Assembly (NCBI GenBank): GCA_965200775.1
Contig: OZ241383.1
Location: forward strand, 620,001 to 684,000
From: Poriferisocius sp965200775
GTDB lineage: Bacteria > Actinomycetota > Acidimicrobiia > Acidimicrobiales > Bin134
Direction of reading: 5' to 3'
DNA: 64,000 nucleotides
Shown here: positions 33,534-42,894 of the stretch, in pieces
Layout of the letters: each line of letters starts with the position of its first letter
Position numbering within the stretch: the stretch's first letter is position 1
Notes under the pieces: model-generated
Told to the model about the DNA's origin: nothing
The model's database searches: none
What the model saw: the letters and a program-made list of their open reading frames with translations, nothing else
Program-made: the position numbers and the translations under genes

Positions 33534-36500
33534 GAGTGCTTGTCCACCCCCTTGCGGTTGTGGTCGCTGCCGCCGCCACCCACAGTCGGTCGTAGGCGGT
33601 GCCTGCGCCGACGAGCTCGGTGGGAGGGCCGATCTCGACGACCCGGCCGGCCTCGAGCACGATCGTCAGGTCCGACTGCTGCGCCACGTTGTGGCGGTGG
33701 GTGACGGTGAGGGTGGTGACACCGAGCTCTCGAATCGCCTCAAGGACACGATTCTCGAGCGGTCCGCCGAGGCTCGAGGTTGCTTCGTCGAGTACAAGGA
33801 TGTCGGGGCGATCTAGCCACACCCGAGCGAGGGCGACGAGCTGGCGCTGGGCTGCGGTGAGGTTGCGGGCTTCTTCCTCGACAGGGTGGTCGTAGCCGCC
33901 CTCCAACCCGGCTAGCACCTCGTGGGCACCAATCGCCCGCGCCGCCTCGGTGACCTCCTCGAGCGATGCGTCGGGGCGGGCGTAGGCGATGTTGGAGCGG
34001 ATGGTGCCCCTGAACAGGAAGGCGTCCTGCGGGACGATCCCGAGTCGGCGTCGGTACGACCGCGATTCGAGTGCCCTGATGTCGATGCCCCCCGCGAGGA
34101 CCCGGCCCGCCGATGGGTCGTAGATGCGGGTGAGCAGTTTGGTGATCGACGATTTCCCCGCGCCCGTGAACCCGACGAGCGAGGTCACCGCACCGGCGGG
34201 GAGGGTGAAGGAGACGTCGTCGAGAACGCGACGGGTCGTACCCGGGTAGGTGAACGCCACCGAGTCGAAGAAGATGTCACCCGCTAGCGGCCCGGCTTCA
34301 ACGGCACCGGGGTGCTCGACTGGGAGGATCTCGGAGTCGAAGGGCTCCTGCAAGCGGTGCCAGGAGACCCGGGCGTCGAGCAGCTCGCTGTAGACCGAGC
34401 TCATATACGGCAGAGGCTGCAGGGCCTGTTGAGCGACGAGCCGGGCCGAGAGGGCCGTGCCTACGGCGACGGTTCCCACGAGGACCTCGTCGCCGGCGCG
34501 GGCCAGGATGAGCGCCCCGCCGATCTGCGTCGCTAGGCCGACGAGTTCCGAGTAGGCGTTGGCGATCGTGGTGGCCCACCGTCGGCTTTGGCGCAGCTCC
34601 CAGGCGTCCTCGACGAAGCGGCGGTTGGCCTTGTCGATCGCGCCACAGCCGCGGAGCTCGCTGCGGCCGGCGAAGTGCTCCTCGAAGGTGGCGATCGTAT
34701 GGCCGAGGTCGTTGCGTGCGCGGTTGAATGCCCGCATGCCGTAGTAGAGCTGGACGGCGGTAAGGGCGAGGATGATCGCCACGATGCCGATGATCGTCGG
34801 AGCGAGCTGGGGTACGAGGATGACCACCACCACCACGCCGACGCCGAACCGCGCGAGGTTCGAGATGAAACCGAACAGTTTCTCACCGACGAAGTCGAGG
34901 ATGGCGTCGAGGTCGTTTACCACCCGGGCGGCAACGTCACCGGGTAGCTCCCGGTCGTAGAAGTCGATCCCCAGGTTGGTGAGTCGATGGAAGACGCGGC
35001 GGCGCAGGAGGTAGCCGATCGACTGGGCGATCTTCATCGCAAGGATGCGCAGGAGGTATCCGCTGATGGCGAACACGACGCCCACGACGGCAACCACGAG
35101 GCCGATCCTGTAGATGGTGCCCATCCGTTCCTCCTCGGCGGGCTCGGCTGCCTCGCTGAACAAGAGCTCGGGGCCCAGTCCGGCGAGGGAGTTGACCACC
35201 AGCAAGGCGAGCACGGTCGTCAGCGTGAAGAACGTGGTCCGGATCAACCACCGGACGCGGGGCATCGCGTCGCCCCGGCAGTCGGCGTCGGAAATGATCG
35301 GGGTCTCGTCGGTTATTTTGAGCGACGAGACCACGCCCTGCAGCTCGGTGAGCATGGCGCCTTTGCGGCGATCCTGGGGAGCGTCAACCGCGGCCGTCGG
35401 GGTCGGGGCGGGGTGGACGACGAGTTCGACGACAGTGTCTGCCATCGACGCTGGTCCCGGACGCCGGGTGATCGCCACGACCGCCGAGTCGGGAAGGAAG
35501 GCTCCGACCCGCCGGATGATCTCCATCTCATGGGAAGGGCTGACGGCCGACAGGGCGTCGTCGAGCACCACCACCCGCGGCCGCGCCACCAGTGCCCGGG
35601 CGAGGGCGAGCCGCTGGCGCTGCCCGCCCGAGAGGGTGAGGCCGCGGTCTCCGACCTGCGTGTCAAGACCGTCGGGCATGTCCGCGACGATGTCGTCGGC
35701 GCCCGCGGCGTGGAGGGCGGCCTCGATCTCGTCGTCGGTGACCGCCCAGGCCGCGCCGAGATCGAGGTTCTGGCGCAGTGATCCCGAGAACAGCACCGGT
35801 TCCTCGGCGACGATGCGCACCATCGTGCGGATCGTGGTGATGCCGAGCTCCCCGAGGGGCCTCCCGTCGAGCAGCACCTCACCGCTCGTGGGTTCGGCAA
35901 GACCGCCAACGAGCCCAGCCACGGTGGTCTTGCCAGAACCGGGCGGTCCGTTCACGACTACGAGCTCGCCGGGACGGGCGACGAACGAGAGGCCGTCCAG
36001 GACCCGCGCACCTTCGAACGCGACTCCCACGTCGCGAAACTCGATGGACTCGAAGTGGCCCGCGGCCGGTCGCCCTTCGGTGGGCCGGGAGCCGACGGCC
36101 AGCACCTCAGAGAGCCGGCCCTGCGCGGTGCGCAGGAACTGCCAAGAGCTCGCCAGCTCGTCGAGGAGCTGAGCGATGACGGTGACGTAGCCGGCGACCT
36201 GGAACGCCACGAGGAACACTCCCACCGACAGCTGATCGGCGGCAATGAGCCGGGCACCGACGACAAGCACCATGGCGTTGATGAGGAGGGGGACGGCCTT
36301 GAGCAGGATGTCGTATCGGGCGAGGAGGCGGACCCGGGTCATCGCGTAGCGGTAGGTGCGGAGCGCTGTGGCCTCCAGCCGGGACCGCTCGTGCTCTTCG
36401 CGCCCGAAGGCCCGCATGACCCGCACGCCGCGGACGGGCTCGTCGATTGCGGTGGCGACCTCCGCCCGCTCGTTGAGCTCCACCCAGCTCAGACCCCACA

Positions 36501-37080
36501 GTCGCACCCGGAACTTTGAGAGGAGCCAGAGGTTGAGGGGCAGGGCTGCCGAAGCGATCACCGCCAGCGGGGGACTGAGGTACGCGAGGTAGAGCAACAG
36601 TGAGATCGTCGTCGGCGCGAGCGTGACGATGGTGGGGAGGAACTGGATGATGCGCTGGACCATCTTGAGGTCGGTCATCGTCCGGGTGACGAGCTGACCG
36701 GCGGGCATCTGGTCGAGCTTGCGGAGGTCGGCCCACTGAATCCGGGTGTAGAGCCATGTCCGTAGATCGAACTCCAGCTGATAGCCGAGGCGGGCGCTGA
36801 CCTGGCGGCTGGCGAAGCCGACGACGAACGCAAGGAAAGCCAGCTTCGCGATGTAGGTCACGTAGGGGCCGAGGGGGGCGGCCTGGTCGACGATGCCGTT
36901 GTCGACCATGTCCACGACCGCATTGGTGATCGTGAGGGTCAGCACCGACTGCAAGACCAGCAGGATCACGATGGCGCGCACCGACCCCCGCTGGCGCGAC
37001 AGCAGCTTCCACACGATCGACCGCCGCATGGTGGAGGTGGTTGTCGCCACTCGCTCCCGCAGTGACTCGAGCCTGGTCAT
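33529..37080 (-). CDS. Fused ABC exporter, two TMD-NBD halves in one protein
   Basis: 1183 residues in the order TMD1 (about 35-310), NBD1 (Walker A GPPGSGKTTVAG near 378, signature LSGGQRQRLALARAL), TMD2 (about 610-880), NBD2 (Walker A GFTGAGKSSITK near 973, signature NLTAAQRQLVALARV, Walker B LVLDEATSSL). NBD1 has Asp in place of the catalytic Glu (VVLDDALSAV) and Arg in place of the H-loop His (ITRRPG), and NBD2 has a degraded signature, so one composite ATP site is degenerate and the other canonical, as in heterodimeric exporters. The start overlaps the Liv gene stop (ATGA). Most homologues are encoded as two half-transporters. Confidence 0.93.
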   Translation of the reverse strand: MTRLESLRERVATTTSTMRRSIVWKLLSRQRGSVRAIVILLVLQSVLTLTITNAVVDMVDNGIVDQAAPLGPYVTYIAKLAFLAFVVGFASRQVSARLGYQLEFDLRTWLYTRIQWADLRKLDQMPAGQLVTRTMTDLKMVQRIIQFLPTIVTLAPTTISLLLYLAYLSPPLAVIASAALPLNLWLLSKFRVRLWGLSWVELNERAEVATAIDEPVRGVRVMRAFGREEHERSRLEATALRTYRYAMTRVRLLARYDILLKAVPLLINAMVLVVGARLIAADQLSVGVFLVAFQVAGYVTVIAQLLDELASSWQFLRTAQGRLSEVLAVGSRPTEGRPAAGHFESIEFRDVGVAFEGARVLDGLSFVARPGELVVVNGPPGSGKTTVAGLVGGLAEPTSGEVLLDGRPLGELGITTIRTMVRIVAEEPVLFSGSLRQNLDLGAAWAVTDDEIEAALHAAGADDIVADMPDGLDTQVGDRGLTLSGGQRQRLALARALVARPRVVVLDDALSAVSPSHEMEIIRRVGAFLPDSAVVAITRRPGPASMADTVVELVVHPAPTPTAAVDAPQDRRKGAMLTELQGVVSSLKITDETPIISDADCRGDAMPRVRWLIRTTFFTLTTVLALLVVNSLAGLGPELLFSEAAEPAEEERMGTIYRIGLVVAVVGVVFAISGYLLRILAMKIAQSIGYLLRRRVFHRLTNLGIDFYDRELPGDVAARVVNDLDAILDFVGEKLFGFISNLARFGVGVVVVVILVPQLAPTIIGIVAIILALTAVQLYYGMRAFNRARNDLGHTIATFEEHFAGRSELRGCGAIDKANRRFVEDAWELRQSRRWATTIANAYSELVGLATQIGGALILARAGDEVLVGTVAVGTALSARLVAQQALQPLPYMSSVYSELLDARVSWHRLQEPFDSEILPVEHPGAVEAGPLAGDIFFDSVAFTYPGTTRRVLDDVSFTLPAGAVTSLVGFTGAGKSSITKLLTRIYDPSAGRVLAGGIDIRALESRSYRRRLGIVPQDAFLFRGTIRSNIAYARPDASLEEVTEAARAIGAHEVLAGLEGGYDHPVEEEARNLTAAQRQLVALARVWLDRPDILVLDEATSSLGGPLENRVLEAIRELGVTTLTVTHRHNVAQQSDLTIVLEAGRVVEIGPPTELVGAGTAYDRLWVAAAATTTARGWTSTL

Positions 37081-40000
37081 GTCACCTCTTTGAGGTCGGA
37101 CCGCTCGATGGTGGCGCGGGACTCGCCGAAGTAGGAGGTGATCACGGTCGGATCTTCCAGCACCTCGGCGACGGTTCCATCGGCCACCTTGGCGCCGAGG
37201 TCGAGCGCGATGAGCCGGTCACAGATCGACGCGAGCACCGACATGTCGTGGTCGATGACGAGCAGGCTCGCGCCGGTGTCGTCTCGGATCTGGGCGAGCA
37301 TCGGCCCCAGCGCCTCCGCCTCGCGCTGGGCGATGCCCGAAGAGGGTTCGTCGAAGAGAATCACCCGCGGCTCGCCCGCCGCCTGGCAGGCAAGGTCGAC
37401 GATCCGGCGGCTGCCGGTGGACAGCTCCGACACCAACTTGTCTCGGTAGGCGTCGAGTCCGAGCATCTCGATCAGTTCGTCGACCCGCTGCTGCAGGCTG
37501 AGTTCAGCCTTGCGCACGTCAGGTAACCCGAGTGCCGCGGCCACGGGGTCGCGGCTGGCCAGCGTTTGATCGAGTGCCACCTTCACCACGTCCCCGACCG
37601 TCAGCGACCCGAAGAGCCGGGAGTTCTGAAACGAGTGCCCGAGCCCCAGTCGGGCCCGACGGTCGGGCGCGAGGTCGGTGATGTCTCGCCCGTCGATCCA
37701 CACCCGTCCCTCGTCTGGTACCTGGAGTCCGGAGATCAGGTCGAACACGGTGGTCTTGCCCGCCCCGTTCGGCCCGATGACCCCGACGATCTCTCCCTCG
37801 CCCAGTTGCAGCGAGACCCGGTCTACCGCCCGGTTGCCGGCGAACGACTTGGAGAGTCCTTCGACTTTGAGCCGGGGTGTGGCTGCAGCACCGATCCGGG
37901 AGATCGCGGGCCGCGTTCGCTCGGCTGTCCGAGCCGTGGCTCCTCCGAGAAACACCGAGCGAAGGACATCGTCGCGCTCCAGCAGGTCGCTGGTGGGTCC
38001 CCGGAAGCGGACCTCACCCTTCTCCATGAAGAGCGCCGTATCGGCGATCGTGAGCGCGACGTTGACCGACTGCTCGACGACGACGATCGTGACCCCGTTG
38101 TGATTCATGGTCCGGACTGCCTCGAGGAGCTGCTCGACGATCACCGGCGCGAGGCCGAGCGACAGCTCATCGATGAGCAGGATCCTCGGCTTGGCCATGA
38201 GGGCCATCGCCACAGTGAGCATCTGCTGTTGACCGCCCGACAAGTTGGCGGCCGGCTCGTGCAGCTTCTCCCACAGCCCGGGGAACAGCTCGAGGACGCG
38301 GGCGGTTTCCCGCTCCCGGTGTTCCGGGAACCGGCGGTGCAGCCATCCGCCGAGAGCAATGTTCTCGGCCACGGTGAGACCCGGGAACACGCCCTTGCCG
38401 CCAGGGACCTGCGTCACCCCCAACCCGGCGATGCGATGTGGTGCCATCGTCGTGATGTCGGCACCGTCGAGCGACACCGAGCCGCCCCGCGGGACCGAGA
38501 GCCCCGAGATTGCCCGTAGCACTGTGGACTTGCCGGCGCCGTTGGTGCCGAGAAGGGCGATGAGGTCACCCTCGGCGAGCTCGAGGTTCACACCGAACAG
38601 CACCTGCACGGGTCCGTACGACACGTCGATCGACCGGACGCTGAGCAGCGACCCGTCGTGGTCGTCGCCCAGGGTGACGTCGGGATAGGTGAAGTAGTCG
38701 ATGGCCGGGGCCGGCCTGCTCGGCAGATATCGGAACACACCCTGGGCATCGCGGCGGGGCGCTCTCGGCATGGTGACCGGGTCTGCATGTCCGAGTCCGG
38801 CCGTTTCGTCGGGCGCCGTGCGGTCGTCGACTCGCTGATCGGCGAACAGGTTCGGCACGGAAATCTGGCGGCGGAAGGCCACGATGCCGAGAAGTCGGCG
38901 ACGGAGCTCATAGAGCAGCCCCCCGAGCCCGTCGCGCAGGAACATCAACACGACGAGGAGACCAACGCCGCTGCTGGCGAACAGCCACAGCGGCCGGATG
39001 TCAGCGGGGAGGTCGTCGCCGAAGTACTCGGTGCCCTGGAGGAACACCGCTCCGAACACCACCCCCGCAACCGAGCCGAGTCCGCCGATCACCACCATGG
39101 TGAGCACTCGAATGCTCTCGGCCGGAGAAAATGAGCCCTGCCCGAGCGCCTGCTGATGCACCGTGAACAACCCGCCGGCAAGCGACGCGTAAAACCCCGA
39201 GATCCCGAACGCCATCAGCTTGGTACGCATGAGGTTGACCCCGAACGCCTGAGCGTTCTCCTCGTTGTCGCGCGACGCCCGCAGCACACGCCCGGTGCGG
39301 GTTGACTCCAGCCGCCCCACGGTCCACAGCACCGCCAGCAGCACGGCGAGGCACACGTAGTAGAAGGCACGCTCGCTTTCCACGTCGATCCGCGCGAAGA
39401 GCGGTAACCGGGTAACGCGCTCGCTGATATTGTCGGGCAGGAAGGTGAACCGGTCCTCGTCGAGCAGGAACGACGCCGTTGCGACCGAGAACGCGAGGGT
39501 CGTCACCGCGAGGAAGAGCCCGCGGATGCGCAGCGCCGGGAGCCCGACAATCACCGACGCGACGGCTCCGACCACACCGGCGAGCAGCAGTGTGAGCGTG
39601 AGGTCCCACTGGTAGTGAACGTTGACCACCGCGGCGGTGGCGGCGCCGATGGCGACGAAGCCCATCTGGCCGAGGCTGATCTCCCCGGCCCATCCGGTGA
39701 GGATCACCATGCTCACCGCGATAATGGCGTAGATCATGACCACCGACGCGAAGTTGGTGTCGGTGTCGCCCAGGGCGGTGGGCAGCCAGAGCAAGAAGCC
39801 GACGCCGGCGAGCTTCGTGAGCCACGTACCCCAGTCGACCTCGGGCAGCGAAGCGAGCTGGCGGGGGATCTTCCTGACCGACGAGATCTCGACCCACGAC
39901 GCGTCGGCCTGGACCTCCGCCCGGCCCCGATTGCGGCGCTGGATGAGAAGCACACCGACGACGATCACGAACAGGACCGGGTCGATGAGGTTGCCCGTGC

Positions 40001-40913
40001 CCTCGTTCCAAATGATGGCCGTCTCCAGCACACCCAGGAACGTGGCGCCGGCGAACATCACCGAGTAGTTCTGCATCCGCCCCATCACCGCCGCGGCAAG
40101 CGCCCTCAGCAGGATCGCGGGGCCGAGAGCGGGGCCAAGCGGGAGCCCGAACATTCCCGCCCGCAACATCAGCCCGACCGTGGCCAGAACCGCAGCGATG
40201 ATCCAGACGACATTCTGGGTGCCCCGCACGTCGATGCCGACGAGCGAGGCGCGGTCACGGCTCTGGGCACTCGCGCGCACCGCGGTGCCGAGGTCGGTGC
40301 TTTTGAGGAACGTCATGAGACCGACGATGACGGCCGGCACGATGATCATCACCAGGAGGTCACTGGCGGTGAAGACGATCGGGTCAATCTCGAAGGTGAA
40401 GTCGAAGGGTGGTTTGAAGCGGGAGAACCGGAGTAGAGACGAGATGCCCTCGTCGCTAAAGAGGGTTGGGATATAGAACCCGATGCCGAGCAAGAGCTGG
40501 GCGAGCCCGATGGTAGCGACCGTAAGGATCAGCCGCGGCGCCTTCCAGAAGCGGCGGATCAAGAGGAACTCGACCAGCGATCCGAGCGCCATCGCCACGA
40601 CGATTGTGATCGGGAGCACCACGAAGTACGGCCAGTCCCAGTCCCGCAGTAGGGACAGGCCGATAGTGGCCGGTACAACGCCGAGATCGGCCTGGGCGAA
40701 GTTGATGATGCCGTTCGTCTTGTAAACGAGGGACAGGCCGATCGCGACCAGCGCCGTGAGCGACCCCAGGATCACGCCCTGCACGATCACGCCGGGGGGC
40801 GTCGGCCACACGAACTGCAGCGCGCCGAGCGCTATGGCCCACACGACCGCGTAGCGCACGTGGCGGAGGACGGTTGGGGAGTTCAGCAGAACTCCTCCCG
40901 TCCCTCTTCGCAT
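37077..40913 (-). CDS. LivH-LivM-LivF-LivG single-chain branched-chain amino-acid type ABC importer
   Basis: 1278 residues. Residues about 1-338 are a LivH permease (LVYKTNGIINFAQADLGV), about 358-675 a LivM permease (GWAGEISLGQMGFVAIGAA), about 754-985 a LivF ATPase (Walker A GTNGAGKSTVLRAISGL, signature NLSGGQQQMLTVAMAL, LLIDELSLGLAP), and about 1012-1278 a LivG ATPase (Walker A GPNGAGKTTVFDLISGL, signature ELSTGSRRIVDLACQA, ILFDEPSSGIA). The LivG signature STGSR deviates from SGGQQ. The same four parts are normally separate proteins. ATG 40913 overlaps the lipoprotein gene by 31 bp; a start near 40860 is possible. A binding protein is encoded divergently at 42894. Confidence 0.94.
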   Translation of the reverse strand: MRRGTGGVLLNSPTVLRHVRYAVVWAIALGALQFVWPTPPGVIVQGVILGSLTALVAIGLSLVYKTNGIINFAQADLGVVPATIGLSLLRDWDWPYFVVLPITIVVAMALGSLVEFLLIRRFWKAPRLILTVATIGLAQLLLGIGFYIPTLFSDEGISSLLRFSRFKPPFDFTFEIDPIVFTASDLLVMIIVPAVIVGLMTFLKSTDLGTAVRASAQSRDRASLVGIDVRGTQNVVWIIAAVLATVGLMLRAGMFGLPLGPALGPAILLRALAAAVMGRMQNYSVMFAGATFLGVLETAIIWNEGTGNLIDPVLFVIVVGVLLIQRRNRGRAEVQADASWVEISSVRKIPRQLASLPEVDWGTWLTKLAGVGFLLWLPTALGDTDTNFASVVMIYAIIAVSMVILTGWAGEISLGQMGFVAIGAATAAVVNVHYQWDLTLTLLLAGVVGAVASVIVGLPALRIRGLFLAVTTLAFSVATASFLLDEDRFTFLPDNISERVTRLPLFARIDVESERAFYYVCLAVLLAVLWTVGRLESTRTGRVLRASRDNEENAQAFGVNLMRTKLMAFGISGFYASLAGGLFTVHQQALGQGSFSPAESIRVLTMVVIGGLGSVAGVVFGAVFLQGTEYFGDDLPADIRPLWLFASSGVGLLVVLMFLRDGLGGLLYELRRRLLGIVAFRRQISVPNLFADQRVDDRTAPDETAGLGHADPVTMPRAPRRDAQGVFRYLPSRPAPAIDYFTYPDVTLGDDHDGSLLSVRSIDVSYGPVQVLFGVNLELAEGDLIALLGTNGAGKSTVLRAISGLSVPRGGSVSLDGADITTMAPHRIAGLGVTQVPGGKGVFPGLTVAENIALGGWLHRRFPEHRERETARVLELFPGLWEKLHEPAANLSGGQQQMLTVAMALMAKPRILLIDELSLGLAPVIVEQLLEAVRTMNHNGVTIVVVEQSVNVALTIADTALFMEKGEVRFRGPTSDLLERDDVLRSVFLGGATARTAERTRPAISRIGAAATPRLKVEGLSKSFAGNRAVDRVSLQLGEGEIVGVIGPNGAGKTTVFDLISGLQVPDEGRVWIDGRDITDLAPDRRARLGLGHSFQNSRLFGSLTVGDVVKVALDQTLASRDPVAAALGLPDVRKAELSLQQRVDELIEMLGLDAYRDKLVSELSTGSRRIVDLACQAAGEPRVILFDEPSSGIAQREAEALGPMLAQIRDDTGASLLVIDHDMSVLASICDRLIALDLGAKVADGTVAEVLEDPTVITSYFGESRATIERSDLKEVT

Positions 40914-41347
40914 TCATCCTCAGTTGGCTGACCACGAAAGACGAGTACGCAGCCCCTAGAGGTGACCGCTCCGTCGGCGTCGACGTGGAAGTCCGCCGCG
41001 GGAAGGTCGGAGTGGTCACGGGCATGCTCGTCGACCGCGACGAAGTCGGACCCCTCTGGGTCCTCGGTGAACCAGGTGAGGATGTCGCCGTCGAAGTCGT
41101 CGTCCTCGTTGGCGGGGAGGAACTCGGCGCTCACGAAGAACTCACCCTCGGCTCGCTTGAAGACACGGCCGTGCCGGAGCGCCCCGTCCTCGGTTAGACG
41201 CCCGTCGAGCGTCTCCATGGTGACAATGAGCGCAACATCACATCCGCTGACGTCAATCGACGGACTCGCGCAGGCGGCGAGGGACGGGCCGATCAGGACG
41301 GCGATCAGCGCGACGGTGGCGTGTTGGAGGTGGGTGGAGACGCTCAT
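40883..41347 (-). CDS. Small predicted lipoprotein
   Basis: 154 residues. A signal peptide with the lipobox LAAC (hydrophobic stretch VALIAVLIGPSLAACAS, cysteine near residue 26) marks it as a lipoprotein attached to the outer face of the membrane. The mature part is acidic (NEDDDFDGDILTWFTEDPEG) with no domain I recognise. It overlaps the start of the Liv importer gene and is likely co-transcribed. Possibly an accessory part of the transporter; function unknown. Confidence 0.7.
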   Translation of the reverse strand: MSVSTHLQHATVALIAVLIGPSLAACASPSIDVSGCDVALIVTMETLDGRLTEDGALRHGRVFKRAEGEFFVSAEFLPANEDDDFDGDILTWFTEDPEGSDFVAVDEHARDHSDLPAADFHVDADGAVTSRGCVLVFRGQPTEDECEEGREEFC

Positions 41348-41426
41348 GTGTCGTGGTGTTCCCCGTCGGACCTCGTTGTGGAGCCTGCGGTGCTGAACGG
41401 TGCGTACGTCACCTGATCGGCTCGAA

Positions 41427-42605
41427 CTACAGCGCCACCATGAAGTCGTCCATGGAGTCGCCGTAGAAGCGCTCGTGGATTCTTGGGTCGTCGGGCAGCA
41501 GTCGTCCGAGGTCGGCGATGGCGTTACCGCCGCCCTCGATGTGGGGCCAGTCGGTGGAGAACACGATCATGTCGGGATAGGCAAGAGCCCCGAGCGCCTC
41601 GGCCAACGGGAGTCCCTCGACCCCCGCCGACTGGAAGCCGTAGGTGGTGGCCACGCGAACGTGGCGCTGGATGTACTCCGACGGCAGCAGCGGCAGGTGC
41701 CAGGCGAGGTGCTCCCTCACGTGCCCGCTCACGTCGCGCTCGCACGCCTTGTGGTCGACCTCCCTCATGTAGGGCGGCAGCCACGAATATCCGGTCTCGG
41801 CGAGTACGAAACGGAGGTTGGGGTGGGCTTCGAACACACCGTCGATCGCCATCGCGGTGAGAAACCGACGGGTCTCCACCCGCCGCTCGCTGGGAAGGAC
41901 GGGACCTACGGAGCGATCGCGGCCGTTGTTGCGCCAGACGCCGCCGAACGACGGTGGCCCGAAAAAGACGTGGATGTAGCCGGCCATCCCGAGGTCCTCC
42001 GCCGCCGACCACAACGGTTCGAAGTCGGGGTGGGTGAGTGACTTCTCCGGGTGGTGCTGGAGCTGGAAGGCGCGACTGCCGACCCCGCGCATGTGGGTCA
42101 TCTCGGCGATGCTCCACTCGAGGTCGTTGATGTCGATCTGGGCGACGGGCTGGAGACGCCCTTTCGACCCGGCGACATGGTCGGCCGCGAACCCGTGCCA
42201 CGCCTCGATGATCGGGTGTGAGAGGTCGCCCCGACCGGAGATCGTCGCCAGCATCAGCGATGCCGGGAGAGCCCCGGGGTTGACCCACTGGATGTCGATC
42301 CCAGCAGCGTCGAGGAGCGCGAGGCGCTCGGTCTCGCAGTAAAACGGGTCACCGCTGGCCGCGTCGTAGTGGTCGGAGAAGAGGGCCTCGTTCTCCTCGA
42401 GGCTGACACGGAACCCCGGTTCCAGCAGCTCACGCGGGGGCCGGCGCTCTTTGGGAGCGGTGTCATCCTGTGACGGCGCGAGCATTGCTGCTACCGAGTC
42501 GACGAGCGGCTGCGGGGGAGGGAGCTCGGCGGCAAGCGCCGGCGCGGCGTGGGCGAGCCAGTCGTTCGGCTCGGCGAAGTGAGAGTCGACATCGATGATG
42601 CGCAT
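41427..42605 (-). CDS. Amidohydrolase 2 family metal-dependent hydrolase
   Basis: 392 residues. It starts MRIIDVDSHFAEPNDWL (HxxEP metal motif at the N-terminus of the ACMSD-like TIM barrel), has the segment WVNPGALPASLML, the metal ligand region GYIHVFFGPPS, RFVLAETGYSWLPPYMRE and the C-terminal FSTDWPHIEGG with the last aspartate. These enzymes hydrolyse or decarboxylate small cyclic substrates. It is the upstream gene of the transport operon, 79 bp before the lipoprotein gene, which suggests it acts on the imported compound. Confidence 0.9.
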   Translation of the reverse strand: MRIIDVDSHFAEPNDWLAHAAPALAAELPPPQPLVDSVAAMLAPSQDDTAPKERRPPRELLEPGFRVSLEENEALFSDHYDAASGDPFYCETERLALLDAAGIDIQWVNPGALPASLMLATISGRGDLSHPIIEAWHGFAADHVAGSKGRLQPVAQIDINDLEWSIAEMTHMRGVGSRAFQLQHHPEKSLTHPDFEPLWSAAEDLGMAGYIHVFFGPPSFGGVWRNNGRDRSVGPVLPSERRVETRRFLTAMAIDGVFEAHPNLRFVLAETGYSWLPPYMREVDHKACERDVSGHVREHLAWHLPLLPSEYIQRHVRVATTYGFQSAGVEGLPLAEALGALAYPDMIVFSTDWPHIEGGGNAIADLGRLLPDDPRIHERFYGDSMDDFMVAL

Positions 42606-42849
42606 GGCGTTGTCAGCCCCTTAGGCCGTACTTCTCGCACAACATTAGTACCTTGTGCTGGGATATCAAGACCCGCGACGGTGAGCCGGACACGCCGGGG
42701 ATCGCATCTGGGCTGGTGAATTGGTAGGTCTGGGCCTCGCCACTCTGCTCATGTCGGAACCCAGTTGTTATGAATTCTTCTATGCTTGCTTACACGCGCT
42801 GAAAGTAATGCCCTACTCCAAATGTGCTCGTTCTCAGTAGAGGTGAGCG

Positions 42850-42894
42850 ATGAAGATTGACCAAGCAGCCCACACGGAAGCCAGGACTGACTGA
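42850..42894 (+). CDS. Possible 14-codon leader ORF before the binding-protein gene
   Basis: ATG 42850 with AGAGGTGAG 4 bp upstream opens a frame of 14 codons (MKIDQAAHTEARTD) whose TGA overlaps the ATG of the binding-protein gene (TGATG). This geometry would couple the two starts. No attenuator-like codon run is present, so it may be chance; the main gene has no good ribosome site of its own directly upstream. Confidence 0.3.
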   Translation: MKIDQAAHTEARTD

